Assembly: GCA_022843485.1 (NCBI GenBank)
Contig: JALHNM010000007.1
Coordinates: 38,196-102,195, forward strand
Source of the DNA: Fimbriimonadaceae bacterium
GTDB lineage: Bacteria; Armatimonadota; Fimbriimonadia; Fimbriimonadales; Fimbriimonadaceae
Length of the DNA stretch: 64,000 nt
Direction: 5' to 3'
The notes under the pieces were generated by a model, which was given only the letters and a program-made list of their open reading frames with translations, had not been told where the DNA came from and ran no database searches. This document shows, piece after piece, positions 43,644 to 52,433 of this stretch. Within the stretch, counting starts at the first letter, position 1; every line of letters starts with the position of its first letter. Both the position numbers and the translations under genes were made by a program.

Positions 43644-44363
43644 GTGATCACATCCTTTCTGTGTACCTATCTGGTATCTACCCAGGCCCCTAACTCAAAG
43701 GATCTCGATGAAGCGTACTTTGCTTGGGCGACAGTGAAGCCAGGAGTGATGCGAGCTTACCCCGGGGGGCCAGAGCTTGAGTCCGTGGTGAGCCAAGGCC
43801 AGCTCGTCACGGGGAAACTGCATCGTGATTCGAAGTCCGGCAGGTTGTCCGGATGGCTGGAGATCCTGCTACAGAACGGCCTGTCCGGGTTCAAACCTGT
43901 TCGACACTTCGAACCATTGCCGTCTTCTGTTGTAACGGTAGATGGCGAACCGTGGACAACTGACACTCGCCAAACCGTGAGCTCGGCCCACTCCCTCTTG
44001 ACCTCTCGCCAGTTCGTACCTACGGACGGGTACGGCAGATCCTCTTCGTCGCTCGGCTTCACAAAGGACGAACGGTCACTGTTAGAGGGGTTCTTGTCGT
44101 TCGACACTGGACAGCGGGTGGTGCTGAGAACACCTAAGGGTGTGCTACGAGGCACGTATAGCCTAAACAAGGGCAACGGCCGAGTAGTCATTTCCTGGAG
44201 ATTCAGCGGGACTGAAATAGGGTTCTTGAGAGTGTGTGAGTTCTCGAAAGTGAGGTGGATCAGCTTTTCTAGGGAGTTAGGGGACACTTGGTACCGGTCT
44301 GACGACCCTGTGTCGAGATGGGGCCGAGCCCTGGGGCTTCCCCCTTCGTCCTTGAAAGGCTGA
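43644..44363 (+). CDS. Orphan hypothetical protein, lower GC
   Basis: Up to 239 residues; I recognise no family. Visible features: YPGGPELESVVSQGQLVTGK, SGRLSGWLEILLQNGLSGFK, a Ser-rich centre (TDGYGRSSSSLGFTKDE), and a C-terminal half with TGQRVVLRTPKGVLRGTYSL and SGTEIGFLRVCEFSKVRWIS. The base composition is clearly less GC-rich than the flanking repeats and core genes, suggesting acquisition. The start is uncertain: GTG at 43644 lacks a clear ribosome site, and ATG at 43749 is an alternative. Confidence 0.5.
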   Translation: MITSFLCTYLVSTQAPNSKDLDEAYFAWATVKPGVMRAYPGGPELESVVSQGQLVTGKLHRDSKSGRLSGWLEILLQNGLSGFKPVRHFEPLPSSVVTVDGEPWTTDTRQTVSSAHSLLTSRQFVPTDGYGRSSSSLGFTKDERSLLEGFLSFDTGQRVVLRTPKGVLRGTYSLNKGNGRVVISWRFSGTEIGFLRVCEFSKVRWISFSRELGDTWYRSDDPVSRWGRALGLPPSSLKG

Positions 44364-44662
44364 AGCGGGTCTCCTCGGGGTGAAGCCGGCATCACCCCGG
44401 CGCCCCTGGAGCGCGGGTTCGTGACCCGGCCTCCCCCACGACCTGCGCACTCTCCTGAGGGGGTGCGTGGCCGGGGTGATGTCTTTTGCTCCCCGGTTTT
44501 CTTCGGGACTCGGTCAGCTACGGAACTTGTCGACAGAAGGGGGCACGTGGCCCGCCCCGGCCACACTGCCCTGTCGATGGGCTTGGGAGGGGCTCGGGGG
44601 TCAACAGCTCCGCTTGTGCGCCGGGGCTCCAGGCAGGATGAGATCGGGATCCGAGGGTTCCG
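44364..44662. other. Non-coding repeat-rich gap
   Basis: No gene seen. It contains a hairpin GGGGTGA...TCACCCC (around 44379-44400), GC-rich stretches and one short hairpin repeat (44471). Similar debris continues to 44966. Confidence 0.5.
44471..44496 (+). repeat. Short hairpin repeat
   Basis: CCGGGGTGATGTCTTTTGCT followed by CCCCGG. It matches the copy at 43362 with few changes, including the preceding GCGTGG. Confidence 0.6.
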
Positions 44663-44706
44663 ATGCTCGGACTATGCTCGGACTATGCTCGGATCATGCT
44701 CGCACT
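44663..44706 (+). repeat. 11-bp tandem repeat (ATGCTCGGACT) x4
   Basis: Four head-to-tail units: ATGCTCGGACT, ATGCTCGGACT, ATGCTCGGATC, ATGCTCGCACT. The same unit occurs four times in the opposite orientation at 59927-59970. The base block before it (GGTTCCGATGC) also resembles, in inverse, the block beside the other array. Confidence 0.8.
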
Positions 44707-44856
44707 ATCGGCCTTCAAGGGGACAGGGCGAGGTGGGCCGGGGTGAGGATCTGTCCGCCCAAGCGGGATTCGGCGGACGGGGCGTCCGGGCGGAATGGCG
44801 CCCCCCAGGGCGAGCAAGCTCGCTAAACCCTACCGTCTGCTAGCAGACGCACTCAG

Positions 44857-44882
44857 CGGGGGTGCACGAGCCATCACCCCGG
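44857..44882 (-). repeat. Short hairpin repeat, reverse orientation
   Basis: CGGGGGTGCACGAGCCATCA followed by CCCCGG. Reverse-complement version of the units at 43362 and 44471. A perfect 14-base palindrome GTCTGCTAGCAGAC (44835-44848) lies just before it. Confidence 0.5.
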
Positions 44883-44966
44883 CAAGTCGAGGTACACCCC
44901 GGCGGTCTCGTGGACGGCGTGGAAAGCGTGTTGCGTGGCCGAGCGCACCGGGGGGTAGACTGAGGC

Positions 44967-45113
44967 GTGAAGCGACCGACTAAGGAAGAGATCCGGGCCG
45001 CCGTCGAGAAGCTGAAGGCCAACCCTCAGGCGTCGGGGGCGCCGACGGAGCCGATCGCGGGCAAGTTGACCGAGAAGAAGTCCAGCCGCCGCATCCGCAA
45101 GCAAGGGGTCTGA
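44967..45113 (+). CDS. Small basic protein (48 residues)
   Basis: GTG start with TGAGG just upstream, TGA stop at 45113. Product: MKRPTKEEIRAAVEKLKANP, then a Pro/Ala/Thr linker, ending TEKKSSRRIRKQGV. The helix-forming start, charged end and high third-position GC look coding. No family recognised. It stands alone before the AraC gene. Confidence 0.5.
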   Translation: MKRPTKEEIRAAVEKLKANPQASGAPTEPIAGKLTEKKSSRRIRKQGV

Positions 45114-45246
45114 CCCCAGCCTCGAGCCACAGAGACTGAAGTGACGCGACTGCGTTCCTAGGGCGGCGCCAAATGGAGCGACCATGCCCGCCTCTTGGCC
45201 GTAGAGACAGAAGGGGAGCCCATGCCTTTGTGCGGTGGGAGAGCCG

Positions 45247-46311
45247 ATGAAGTATCTGCAGTCCGCCTCGACCATTAGGACGGGTGTTTCAACCGAGTTT
45301 CAGCGGTACGTCTCGTCCGACTTTGCGAGCACCGAGGTCTTGGTCGATCCGTCTCAGTCGGCCGCGTTCTGCATGGCCCGGCTAGACATCGCGGGCGTTC
45401 AGCTGTACTACACCGAGATCGAGGGAAGCTACGTCCGGGTCGCGACCAGTCTCGCGACGGAGGTGACTTTCGCGCTCATCACGTCCGGGAAATACGCCGT
45501 CCGCTATGACGACGAGGGCCTCACGCTCCTCGAGGGCCAGGGATGCCTCCGTCTTCCCGGCGAGCTCAATGTGCAAGCGGGAACCGACGTGCAGGGGTTC
45601 ACCCCACGGATTCCGGTTGACGACGCGACGCTGTTCCGGCTCCGAGCCTGGCCGCACCGCAAACTGCAGTCGTTCTCGCACCGGCTTGCGGACTCCGAGT
45701 GCTCTGACCTTGTGCGATTGTCCCAGTTTTTGAGTCTTGAGCATGAGCGGTTGACGTCGCGAGGCGTGGTGGGGGACCCGACGCAGCTCCGTGTCTTGGG
45801 CCAGGCTCTCCGGGCGCGGGCGATGGCGGTCGTGGAGGGTATGACCGGGCTCCATAGTGAGCCCACCCCGGAGATGGTGCGTATCTGTCTGGCCGTGGAC
45901 GGCTACCTGCGCTCGACCCTTCCGGAGCGGCACACCGCCGAAGACCTGGCACGGGCTGGGCTCTGCAGCTTGCGCCAGCTCTATCGGGCGTTCGATGAGG
46001 TCGCGGGCACGAGTCCCAGCGACTACCAAGTGAGGACGAAGCTCCAGCTGATCCGGCAAGAGGTCGTGAAGACTCTTGATCTGGAAGCCGACCTTGGGCT
46101 CGAGGGTCTGGCCCGCCGGTTCGGGCTCAGCGGCGAACGCGCCCTGGAGAGACTGTACCGCGAGGAGTTCGGGGAACGGCCGGGGGAGACCCGAGAGCGG
46201 TTCTATGACTACCAGCGGGAGTACACAGAAGCGTTCTTGCCGAGTACGCCGCTGGCTACGCGCACGGGACACGGCCAGACCCGAGGCCGGGCGGCCGTGT
46301 CCACGCGGTGA
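45247..46311 (+). CDS. AraC family transcriptional regulator
   Basis: 354 residues from the ATG at 45247 (GGGAG upstream; an in-frame GTG four codons earlier is possible). The N-terminal ~200 residues form a sensor-like beta-rich domain. The C-terminal ~100 residues are an AraC two-HTH unit: RHTAEDLARAGLCSLRQLYR, AFDEVAGTSPSDYQVRTKLQ, then LGLEGLARRFGLSGERALER. It faces the secreted-protein/peptidase gene set, with three bases between ends, and may control it or itself. Ligand unknown. Confidence 0.88.
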   Translation: MKYLQSASTIRTGVSTEFQRYVSSDFASTEVLVDPSQSAAFCMARLDIAGVQLYYTEIEGSYVRVATSLATEVTFALITSGKYAVRYDDEGLTLLEGQGCLRLPGELNVQAGTDVQGFTPRIPVDDATLFRLRAWPHRKLQSFSHRLADSECSDLVRLSQFLSLEHERLTSRGVVGDPTQLRVLGQALRARAMAVVEGMTGLHSEPTPEMVRICLAVDGYLRSTLPERHTAEDLARAGLCSLRQLYRAFDEVAGTSPSDYQVRTKLQLIRQEVVKTLDLEADLGLEGLARRFGLSGERALERLYREEFGERPGETRERFYDYQREYTEAFLPSTPLATRTGHGQTRGRAAVSTR

Positions 46312-46314
46312 CGG

Positions 46315-47055
46315 CTAGCCGCCGGTCAGGAGCTCCTCGGCGAAGCGGTAGTGCTCCTGGCCTTCGCCGACCGTGACCTTGATGAACCCGTTCTCGGTCA
46401 CGGACTTGGCGCGCTCGGTCGAGTCCCAGGCGGCAAGGCTGCCCTTGACGAAGAGCAAGGCGCGCCGCTGGCCCTTGTAGGTGAACACGACGGTGCCGGT
46501 GCCGTCTCGGCCCCGGCGGATAACCCCGGCGTCGCAGGTCTTGAGGTCGCGGAACAGGTCGATTTCGACTTCGGCCGTGGCGGTGGCGTGGTAGGGCGTG
46601 CCCTCGACGAGGGTGTCCGAGCCGCCCCTGAGCGCAGGGATCGCCTGGCCCGTGACACCGATGTTGAGCGTGAAGTTGGAGCTTTCGCCCCGGCGGGCGG
46701 CCGCGCGTACCAGGAACACCCGGATGCGGTACTGACCTTCGATGGGAGCACGACGGCTCGTCTTGTTCTCCACTAGGTCGCCCACCACCATGGCCGTCTC
46801 CGAGCCCGGGGGCAGGACGTTGAAAAAGGCGCCTGTGTTCGACGCCTTCATGGTGACCGAAAGCGTTTGGCCGGCACCGACGGTCACGACATAGTCGAGG
46901 TCTTGCCTGCCGCTTAGCTGACCCTTGATCGTCTTCGACGTCTGGCCAGCCCCGAACTTGACGGGGATGACCTTGGGCTGTTGGGCGAACGCAAAGGCGG
47001 CGACGAGGAGGAGGCCGTTGGCTGCGGCTAGGCGGAGCAGGTTCTTCAGGTTCAT
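46315..47055 (-). CDS. Secreted protein of unknown function
   Basis: 246 residues. Signal peptide MNLKNLLRLAAANGLLLVAA ending at AFAQ. The mature part starts QPKVIPVKFGAGQTSKTIKG and has VTVGAGQTLSVTMKASNTGA and GQYRIRVFLVRAAARRGESS, similar in layout to bacterial pre-peptidase or 'inhibitor-like' beta-sandwich domains. It ends AEELLTGG. It follows the S10 peptidase by 32 bases on the same strand, so it may be the third gene of a peptidase set. Confidence 0.75.
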   Translation of the reverse strand: MNLKNLLRLAAANGLLLVAAFAFAQQPKVIPVKFGAGQTSKTIKGQLSGRQDLDYVVTVGAGQTLSVTMKASNTGAFFNVLPPGSETAMVVGDLVENKTSRRAPIEGQYRIRVFLVRAAARRGESSNFTLNIGVTGQAIPALRGGSDTLVEGTPYHATATAEVEIDLFRDLKTCDAGVIRRGRDGTGTVVFTYKGQRRALLFVKGSLAAWDSTERAKSVTENGFIKVTVGEGQEHYRFAEELLTGG

Positions 47056-47087
47056 GGGTCTTACTGTTGGATTGGGTTCAAGCCAGG

Positions 47088-48551
47088 CTAGTCTTCAAAG
47101 AAGCGGCGGACGTCGACGGCCATCTGTGAACGGCTGTCCTTGCGGAAGTAGAACATATGCCCGCCGACGTAGTTCTTGAATGAGAGCCTTTCCCGGGCCG
47201 AGGCCGAGCGGACGGTCTGTTCCAGCAAGTAACGTGACAGGAAGTAGTTCGCCCCGATGTCATGGTAGCCGTGGAGCACGAGCGCCTTCAGGTCGGGATT
47301 GAGCGTCAGCGAGACCGCAAGGTTTTCCGGCCCGCCGAGTTCCCTCTCAGATCTGTCGAACATTGCGGAAACTTCGAGGGCCAGTACATTGTAAGGCCGA
47401 TCCGTCAGATAGCCAAGGTCCTTCTGGATGTAGTCCATGAAGGGTGCCAAGAGGATGCCGGTAAGGACGGAGATCGACTTAACGTTCTCAATCGTGTCTC
47501 TCTTCTCCGGGTTGGGATTGTCGGATGCCTGCGTCCCGTCGAACGTGTCGAGGAACTTACCTTTGGAGGCGAGCAGGTTTGCCGCGAAGACCTCTTCTGG
47601 GACACGGCCCCGATGGAGCGCGACAAGAGCCGGGTCAAGACCGATCAACTTGCCGACCCTCTCGTAGAAGGCGGCCTGTTCCTTCTCGTCCATTTGGCCA
47701 AGCTTGGCGAGGCCGGTCAGGTAGCCCGAAAGGGCAAAGTCCTCTGCCGCCTTGCGGCCCGCGGCGTCGTTCTTGACCGAACTCAGGCCATGGTAGGCCG
47801 CAACCGCGGCTTGGGTAGGCAGCAGCGTGATCGGGTGGAGAAGGTCGTAGCCACGCACGTTCCGAAGCGTGGGGACGTTCATTTCGGGCGAGATCAGGAT
47901 AGCGCGGTTCAGGTTGATGCCGTACGGGAAGGCCAACACCTTCGAGAGGGCAGTGATCCGGTGCCCGGCATAGCTCTCACCGGCGATCGCCTTGGGTGAG
48001 CCCCAACGCTTGTTCGTGGTGAGCCATTGGCGCATGAAGCCGGCCAGGGCGTTGACGTCACCCTCGATCGAGAAGTAGGGCCGAGGGTCACGCGGCGCGC
48101 CGTCAGGGCCCGGCAACATCCGGCTATAGCCGGTGCCGACCGGGTCGACGAACACGAGGTCGGTGAAGATGAGCCAACTATCGGGGTTGGTCTCCAAACG
48201 GGCCGGTGACGACGGGAGGCTCCCGTCGCCCACTGACGCGATCGTCTTCGGCCCGATGGCCGCGATATGGAGGTAGATGCTGGCCGCGCCGGGCCCACCG
48301 TTGAACACGAAGGTCACCGGGCGCTTCGCAGGGTCCGCGCCCTTCATGGTGTAGGCGATGTGGAAGATCTCGGCGTCCGGTCGCTCAGGGTCCGGGCCGA
48401 CCTTCATCATGGCTGCCTTGGCGTCGTAGGGCGGGAGCGTCTGTGCCGCTGCGCCAAGGGGCGCAGCGGCAAAGGTCAGGAGCGCGAGCGCAAGCGGCCA
48501 ACCGACGGTCGCACTGCGCCCACGCCTATGAACCTGGCTGGTCGTTGCCAT
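47088..48551 (-). CDS. Peptidase S10 (serine carboxypeptidase-like), secreted
   Basis: 487 residues. Signal peptide ends near LGAAAQT. VTFVFNGGPGAASIYLHIAA is the oxyanion region, KAIAGESYAGHRITAL is the nucleophile Ser motif GESYAG near residue 190, and GYHDIGANYFLSR and NYVGGHMFYFRKDS contain the Asp and His expected at the end. It cleaves C-terminal residues in acid conditions in known members. It begins six bases after the zinc protease stop, so the two form an operon. Confidence 0.92.
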   Translation of the reverse strand: MATTSQVHRRGRSATVGWPLALALLTFAAAPLGAAAQTLPPYDAKAAMMKVGPDPERPDAEIFHIAYTMKGADPAKRPVTFVFNGGPGAASIYLHIAAIGPKTIASVGDGSLPSSPARLETNPDSWLIFTDLVFVDPVGTGYSRMLPGPDGAPRDPRPYFSIEGDVNALAGFMRQWLTTNKRWGSPKAIAGESYAGHRITALSKVLAFPYGINLNRAILISPEMNVPTLRNVRGYDLLHPITLLPTQAAVAAYHGLSSVKNDAAGRKAAEDFALSGYLTGLAKLGQMDEKEQAAFYERVGKLIGLDPALVALHRGRVPEEVFAANLLASKGKFLDTFDGTQASDNPNPEKRDTIENVKSISVLTGILLAPFMDYIQKDLGYLTDRPYNVLALEVSAMFDRSERELGGPENLAVSLTLNPDLKALVLHGYHDIGANYFLSRYLLEQTVRSASARERLSFKNYVGGHMFYFRKDSRSQMAVDVRRFFED

Positions 48552-48557
48552 GAGTGT

Positions 48558-51086
48558 CTAGCGGGCGAGCAGGCGGCGGGCGGCGTTCTGGCACTCCGTC
48601 CAATGCGCCCTGGTGAGAGGGTCTTTCTCCTTCGCGATGGCATCGGTCAACCTTGTGTCCAGATCCTGGAGCGCGACGCGCAGGGCAGACCGTGTGTCGG
48701 TGCCCAGGGATGATGAGAGCCCTTCCACGAGGAAGCTCGGCGCCCCGCCCTCTCTGAACGCTTCCGACCAGAGCGACGGACTGACTTGGTGCACCGAAGC
48801 GGCCGTTTCGAAGAAGTCCCTCTGCAGGGCGCGCCGAAGAAGATTCGGCCGCTGGCCAGCGGCGATCTCAGAGAAGACGCCCTCGACCATGGTGTCCAAG
48901 TACTCCACCAGCGTGAACGGAGCCTCGTGATCCTCGTCCAGAAGTGCGTCGGAGAGCAGCACGAGCCGGATCGGGTCGAAGAGGGTCATCAACGTGGCCT
49001 TCTGGTACTTGCGCAGGTCGCCGCTCACGTTGTACGGCACTGCGTTAGCAAGGACGCCGTTCGAGTAGAAGACCGGGTCGTAGTGGAGGCCCTCGTCAAG
49101 GATGTAGCGCAGGGCTTTGCGTTGACGCTCCGCAGAGATCGCCCTGTACTGGGGTTCAAAACTGATGTCGGTCCTGGTCTCCTCGCGGCCCCCAATCTCC
49201 TTCGCAACGGAGGCCAGGTAGTCGTAGCGCACATTGAGGAGCGCGTCCCAGCGGAAGTAGAGACCGTCGAAGTTGGACGCGCCCGCTTTGTAAGCGGGGA
49301 GCAAGTTCGCGGCCGCAATCTTCAAGTTCTCCATGCCTAGACGCGTCGCTTCAACCCGTTCTAGGCCAATGTTTTGGGTCTGCACCCTCGGGTCGACTTG
49401 CGACGCAAAGTCTTCGCCTCCAAAGGCCAGCCAAGGATTCTTCAAGCTTTCGTCGGCCCAAGCGTCTAGAGTCTCGGCTTCTGTCTTGGGGTCGAGTTGG
49501 GCGTAGCTCCACTTGATTGCGTGCAAGTCGTACGGGCCTACCCGCGGCATGAGGGACTCCGGTGCGACGCCGTCGCCAGGTTGGGCGACATAGTTCATGC
49601 GCCCATAGGCCATGATCGAGGCGGTCGAGCCATGCTTAGCCGTGAAGGCGGGGTCCCGCAGTTGGGCCACCGTGTAGGCCGTGCTCGCGCGGTGGTTGTG
49701 TCGCATCCCGAGTGTGTGGCCGACCTCGTGGGCGACGACGTAGCGCAGCATTCGGCCGGTCAGCTCGTCCGACAGCGGCAGCTTCTGGGCTCGCTTGTCG
49801 GTGGCCGAACACATGCCGTAGTACCAGTCGTTGGCGAGTTCCAACACGTTCTCCCAGATCAGGATGTGCGCCGAAAGGATCTCGCCCGTACGGGGATCCG
49901 CGATGTTCGGCCCGATCGCGTTCTTGATCGGGTTGGCGACCCAACGGATGACCGAGTGCCGGGTGTCGCTGGGATCCCAGTCAGGGTCTTCCGCCTCGCT
50001 AGGCGCGACCTTCGCGACGATCGCGTTCTTAAAGCCGGCGGCTTCGAACGCGACTTGCCAGTCCTCGATCGCCTGCTTGAAGTAAGGGCGCCACTTCTCG
50101 GGGACGGTGCGACCGATGTAATAGACGATCGGCTTGACTGGCTCGCTCAGGGCGGCGTTGGGATCCTTCTTCTCGAGCCGGTAGCGACGGACGTAGCTTA
50201 TGTCCTGCACGCCGATGTTGCTGTCGGGGTTGAACTGCTGGAAGCCGACGGTGAAGAGCCCAACCCGGTTGTCGGACAGGCGCGGGCGCATCGGAACGTC
50301 CGGCAGGAGCGTCCAGCTGTGCTTGAAGATCGCCGAAGCGGACGGGCCGCCGTTGGCCGGAACGGCCGTCACGAAAGCTCCGATGACGAAGTTGCGAGGA
50401 AAGACACGGACGCTCTCAATGTAGCTGCGGCTTGGGTCGAACTGGGCTCCGCGCAAGACCGCTGCCGTGCCGAGTTCCGGGTAGTCCTGGCGGAAAAGCG
50501 GTGAGGCGTCGAAGACCACCGTACCCGCCGCAGACGACACCACCGGAATGGCCGCGAGGATGGGAGCAAGGGATGCTTCGGCGACCGCACGGGCCATCGG
50601 CGGGATCTTCTGGTCCGAGGTCGGTTGGTCTTGGCCGAGCGGCGCGTCGCTGGAGCGTCGCGTGATCGACGGGGTCATGTTCCGGATGAAGACTTGGCTC
50701 CCTGCGCGCTCCAGCCGGATCATGAGGGTCGACGCGAACTCGTCCGACCCTTGCGGCAGGCCCGCGGACAGAGCCCCCCGCTCGACGTGCCACAGGAAGT
50801 CGCGGCCGAACAGGTTGGTCGGCACCTCGAACAGCGTCTTGCCATCGGTCTGCCGCACGGTGAACACGCCTGTCTTGACCGTGTCCTGTGCGGGCGCAGG
50901 CGCGGCCAGGCGCCCTCCCGCAAGGGTCGCAGTGGAGGGCGGTGCGCAGACCGCGCATGTGTGGGTGTCGCGTCCCAAAGTGCGGTGGACGACCAACCCG
51001 GTCACAGGGAATCGGCTGGCAGAAAAAGTCGCCGGGCTCGTGAGGGCACAGGCCGCGACCAAGCTGAGTGAAAGTCCAATGACCAT
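48558..51086 (-). CDS. Secreted zinc-dependent metalloprotease (DUF5117/DUF4953 type)
   Basis: 842 residues from the ATG at 51086; a longer open frame upstream is discarded because the hydrophobic leader MVIGLSLSLVAACALTSPAT begins here. The zinc motif is YVVAHEVGHTLGMRHNHRAS (HExxHxxGxxH) near residue 453. The segment before it reads NIGVQDISYVRRYRLEKKDP and VYYIGRTVPEKWRPYFKQAI as in the DUF5117 family. The C-terminal helix-rich part matches this family's length. It probably degrades proteins in the periplasm or outside, together with the S10 peptidase behind it. Confidence 0.92.
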   Translation of the reverse strand: MVIGLSLSLVAACALTSPATFSASRFPVTGLVVHRTLGRDTHTCAVCAPPSTATLAGGRLAAPAPAQDTVKTGVFTVRQTDGKTLFEVPTNLFGRDFLWHVERGALSAGLPQGSDEFASTLMIRLERAGSQVFIRNMTPSITRRSSDAPLGQDQPTSDQKIPPMARAVAEASLAPILAAIPVVSSAAGTVVFDASPLFRQDYPELGTAAVLRGAQFDPSRSYIESVRVFPRNFVIGAFVTAVPANGGPSASAIFKHSWTLLPDVPMRPRLSDNRVGLFTVGFQQFNPDSNIGVQDISYVRRYRLEKKDPNAALSEPVKPIVYYIGRTVPEKWRPYFKQAIEDWQVAFEAAGFKNAIVAKVAPSEAEDPDWDPSDTRHSVIRWVANPIKNAIGPNIADPRTGEILSAHILIWENVLELANDWYYGMCSATDKRAQKLPLSDELTGRMLRYVVAHEVGHTLGMRHNHRASTAYTVAQLRDPAFTAKHGSTASIMAYGRMNYVAQPGDGVAPESLMPRVGPYDLHAIKWSYAQLDPKTEAETLDAWADESLKNPWLAFGGEDFASQVDPRVQTQNIGLERVEATRLGMENLKIAAANLLPAYKAGASNFDGLYFRWDALLNVRYDYLASVAKEIGGREETRTDISFEPQYRAISAERQRKALRYILDEGLHYDPVFYSNGVLANAVPYNVSGDLRKYQKATLMTLFDPIRLVLLSDALLDEDHEAPFTLVEYLDTMVEGVFSEIAAGQRPNLLRRALQRDFFETAASVHQVSPSLWSEAFREGGAPSFLVEGLSSSLGTDTRSALRVALQDLDTRLTDAIAKEKDPLTRAHWTECQNAARRLLAR

Positions 51087-51288
51087 GGGGAGCTCGACTC
51101 CAAGGAGTCGCGTGGAAGATACTCCGAAACTCCTCCCGACCAGGCGGCCCGCGTCGGTTTCTGCCTGGCTTTGGCAGGCCACCGCCCGGCTCGGTTCCTC
51201 ACCCCCCGAAGTCTCCTTGCGACGGTGCACTTCTCTGCCTTCCCCACCGGGCCGCACGAAGGTAACCTCCCGTCGTCGAGCTACGACC

Positions 51289-52230
51289 ATGTCCCCCACC
51301 CCCCTCGTCGAAGTCGAGCCCGGCCTCTTCGCGAAGCTGGAGTGCGTCCACCCGACCGGCAGCGTCAAGGACCGCATCGCCCGCTACATCCTCGAGCGCT
51401 CGCGGCAGACTGGAGCCCTCGCCGAAGGGCAGACCGTAGTCGAGGCGAGCAGCGGCAACACCGGCATCGCCTTCGCCTACCACGCCCGTAGCCTCGGCCA
51501 CCCGGTCGTCGTCGTGATGCCCGAGCACATGACCGAGGAGCGCAAGGCCGCCATCCGCAACCTCGGCGCCGAGCTCCTGCTCTGCTCCAAGGAAGGCTCC
51601 TTCGCCGAGGCCGCCCACATCCGCGACCGCCTCGCCGCCGAGCGCGGGTGGTTCAACCCCGACCAGTTCGCCAACCCGCTCAATGCCGAGTGCCACCGCC
51701 TCACCACCGGCCGCGAGATCGTCGAGCAGGCCCCCCGCCCCACCCAGGCCTTCGTCGCCGGCGTCGGCACGGGCGGCACCCTCGTCGGGGTCGGCGAAGC
51801 CCTCCGCGAGGCCTGGCCCGGGCTTCGGGTGGTCGCGGTCGAACCGGCCGAGGCCGCTGTCATGACCGGCGGCCCCAACGGCCCCCACGGCATCCAAGGC
51901 ATCGGCGACGGCTTCGTGCCCGCCCTCGCCTCCGACGGCGCCGAGGGGCTCCACCCGATCATCGACGAGGTCATCGTCGTCGCCAGCGACGACGCCCTCG
52001 CCGCCGCCCGCCACCTGGCCCTCGAGCACGGCTGGTGCGTCGGCGTCTCCTCCGGGGCCAACTACCTCGCCGCCCGCCAGCTCCGCGAACGCCACGAGAC
52101 CGTCGTCACCGTCTTCGCCGACGGCTTCTCCAAGTACGCCAGCCAAGGCCTCCACCAAGCCGAGTCCTGCCCGCACCGAGCCCACTGCCAGTGCTCCCCG
52201 CTCGCAGAAGCCCTGGAGCGAGAGACCTGA
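51289..52230 (+). CDS. cysK: Cysteine synthase A family
   Basis: 313 residues from the ATG at 51289. PLP lysine in CVHPTGSVKDRIARYILE, phosphate/asparagine loop VVEASSGNTGIAFAYHAR, and GVGTGGTLVGVGEALRE are the O-acetylserine sulfhydrylase signatures. The usual N-terminal strand is short here (MSPTPLVEVEPGLFAKLE). The C-terminus carries CPHRAHCQCSPLAEALERET, a small cysteine-rich tail not typical of CysK, possibly a metal or redox site. It is divergent from the metalloprotease gene. A heptamer array begins two bases after its stop. Confidence 0.92.
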   Translation: MSPTPLVEVEPGLFAKLECVHPTGSVKDRIARYILERSRQTGALAEGQTVVEASSGNTGIAFAYHARSLGHPVVVVMPEHMTEERKAAIRNLGAELLLCSKEGSFAEAAHIRDRLAAERGWFNPDQFANPLNAECHRLTTGREIVEQAPRPTQAFVAGVGTGGTLVGVGEALREAWPGLRVVAVEPAEAAVMTGGPNGPHGIQGIGDGFVPALASDGAEGLHPIIDEVIVVASDDALAAARHLALEHGWCVGVSSGANYLAARQLRERHETVVTVFADGFSKYASQGLHQAESCPHRAHCQCSPLAEALERET

Positions 52231-52231
52231 C

Positions 52232-52384
52232 CCCAAACCCCCGAAACCCGACCCCCGAAACCCGACCCCCGAACCCCGACCCCAAACCCCCGACCCCCGA
52301 CCCCCGACCCCCGACCCCCAAACCCCGAACCCCGACCCCCGACCCCCGAACCCCGACCCCCGACCCCCGACCCCCGAAACCAAA
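52232..52384 (-). repeat. Heptamer array (GGGGTTC/GGGGGTC type), ~20 units
   Basis: On the minus strand this reads about twenty seven-base units GGGG(T/G)TC with some GGGGTTT variants. It lies between the 3' ends of cysK and the gene at 52434 and is downstream of the latter on its coding strand. Very G-rich strand, able to form G-quadruplexes. Same repeat type as at 60692 and 63929. Confidence 0.9.
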
Positions 52385-52433
52385 CAAGCCCCCGAGCCGA
52401 AGCCCAGGGGCCCACACAACAGGAGACCGGCCG

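Noticed and set aside
44663..44706. CRISPR array
   Set aside because: Units are 11 bases with no spacers; no cas genes nearby. The same applies to the heptamer arrays.
50548..51288. 5' extension of the cysK frame by ~247 codons
   Set aside because: It overlaps the metalloprotease gene in antisense and has no domain; the ATG at 51289 starts the CysK fold.
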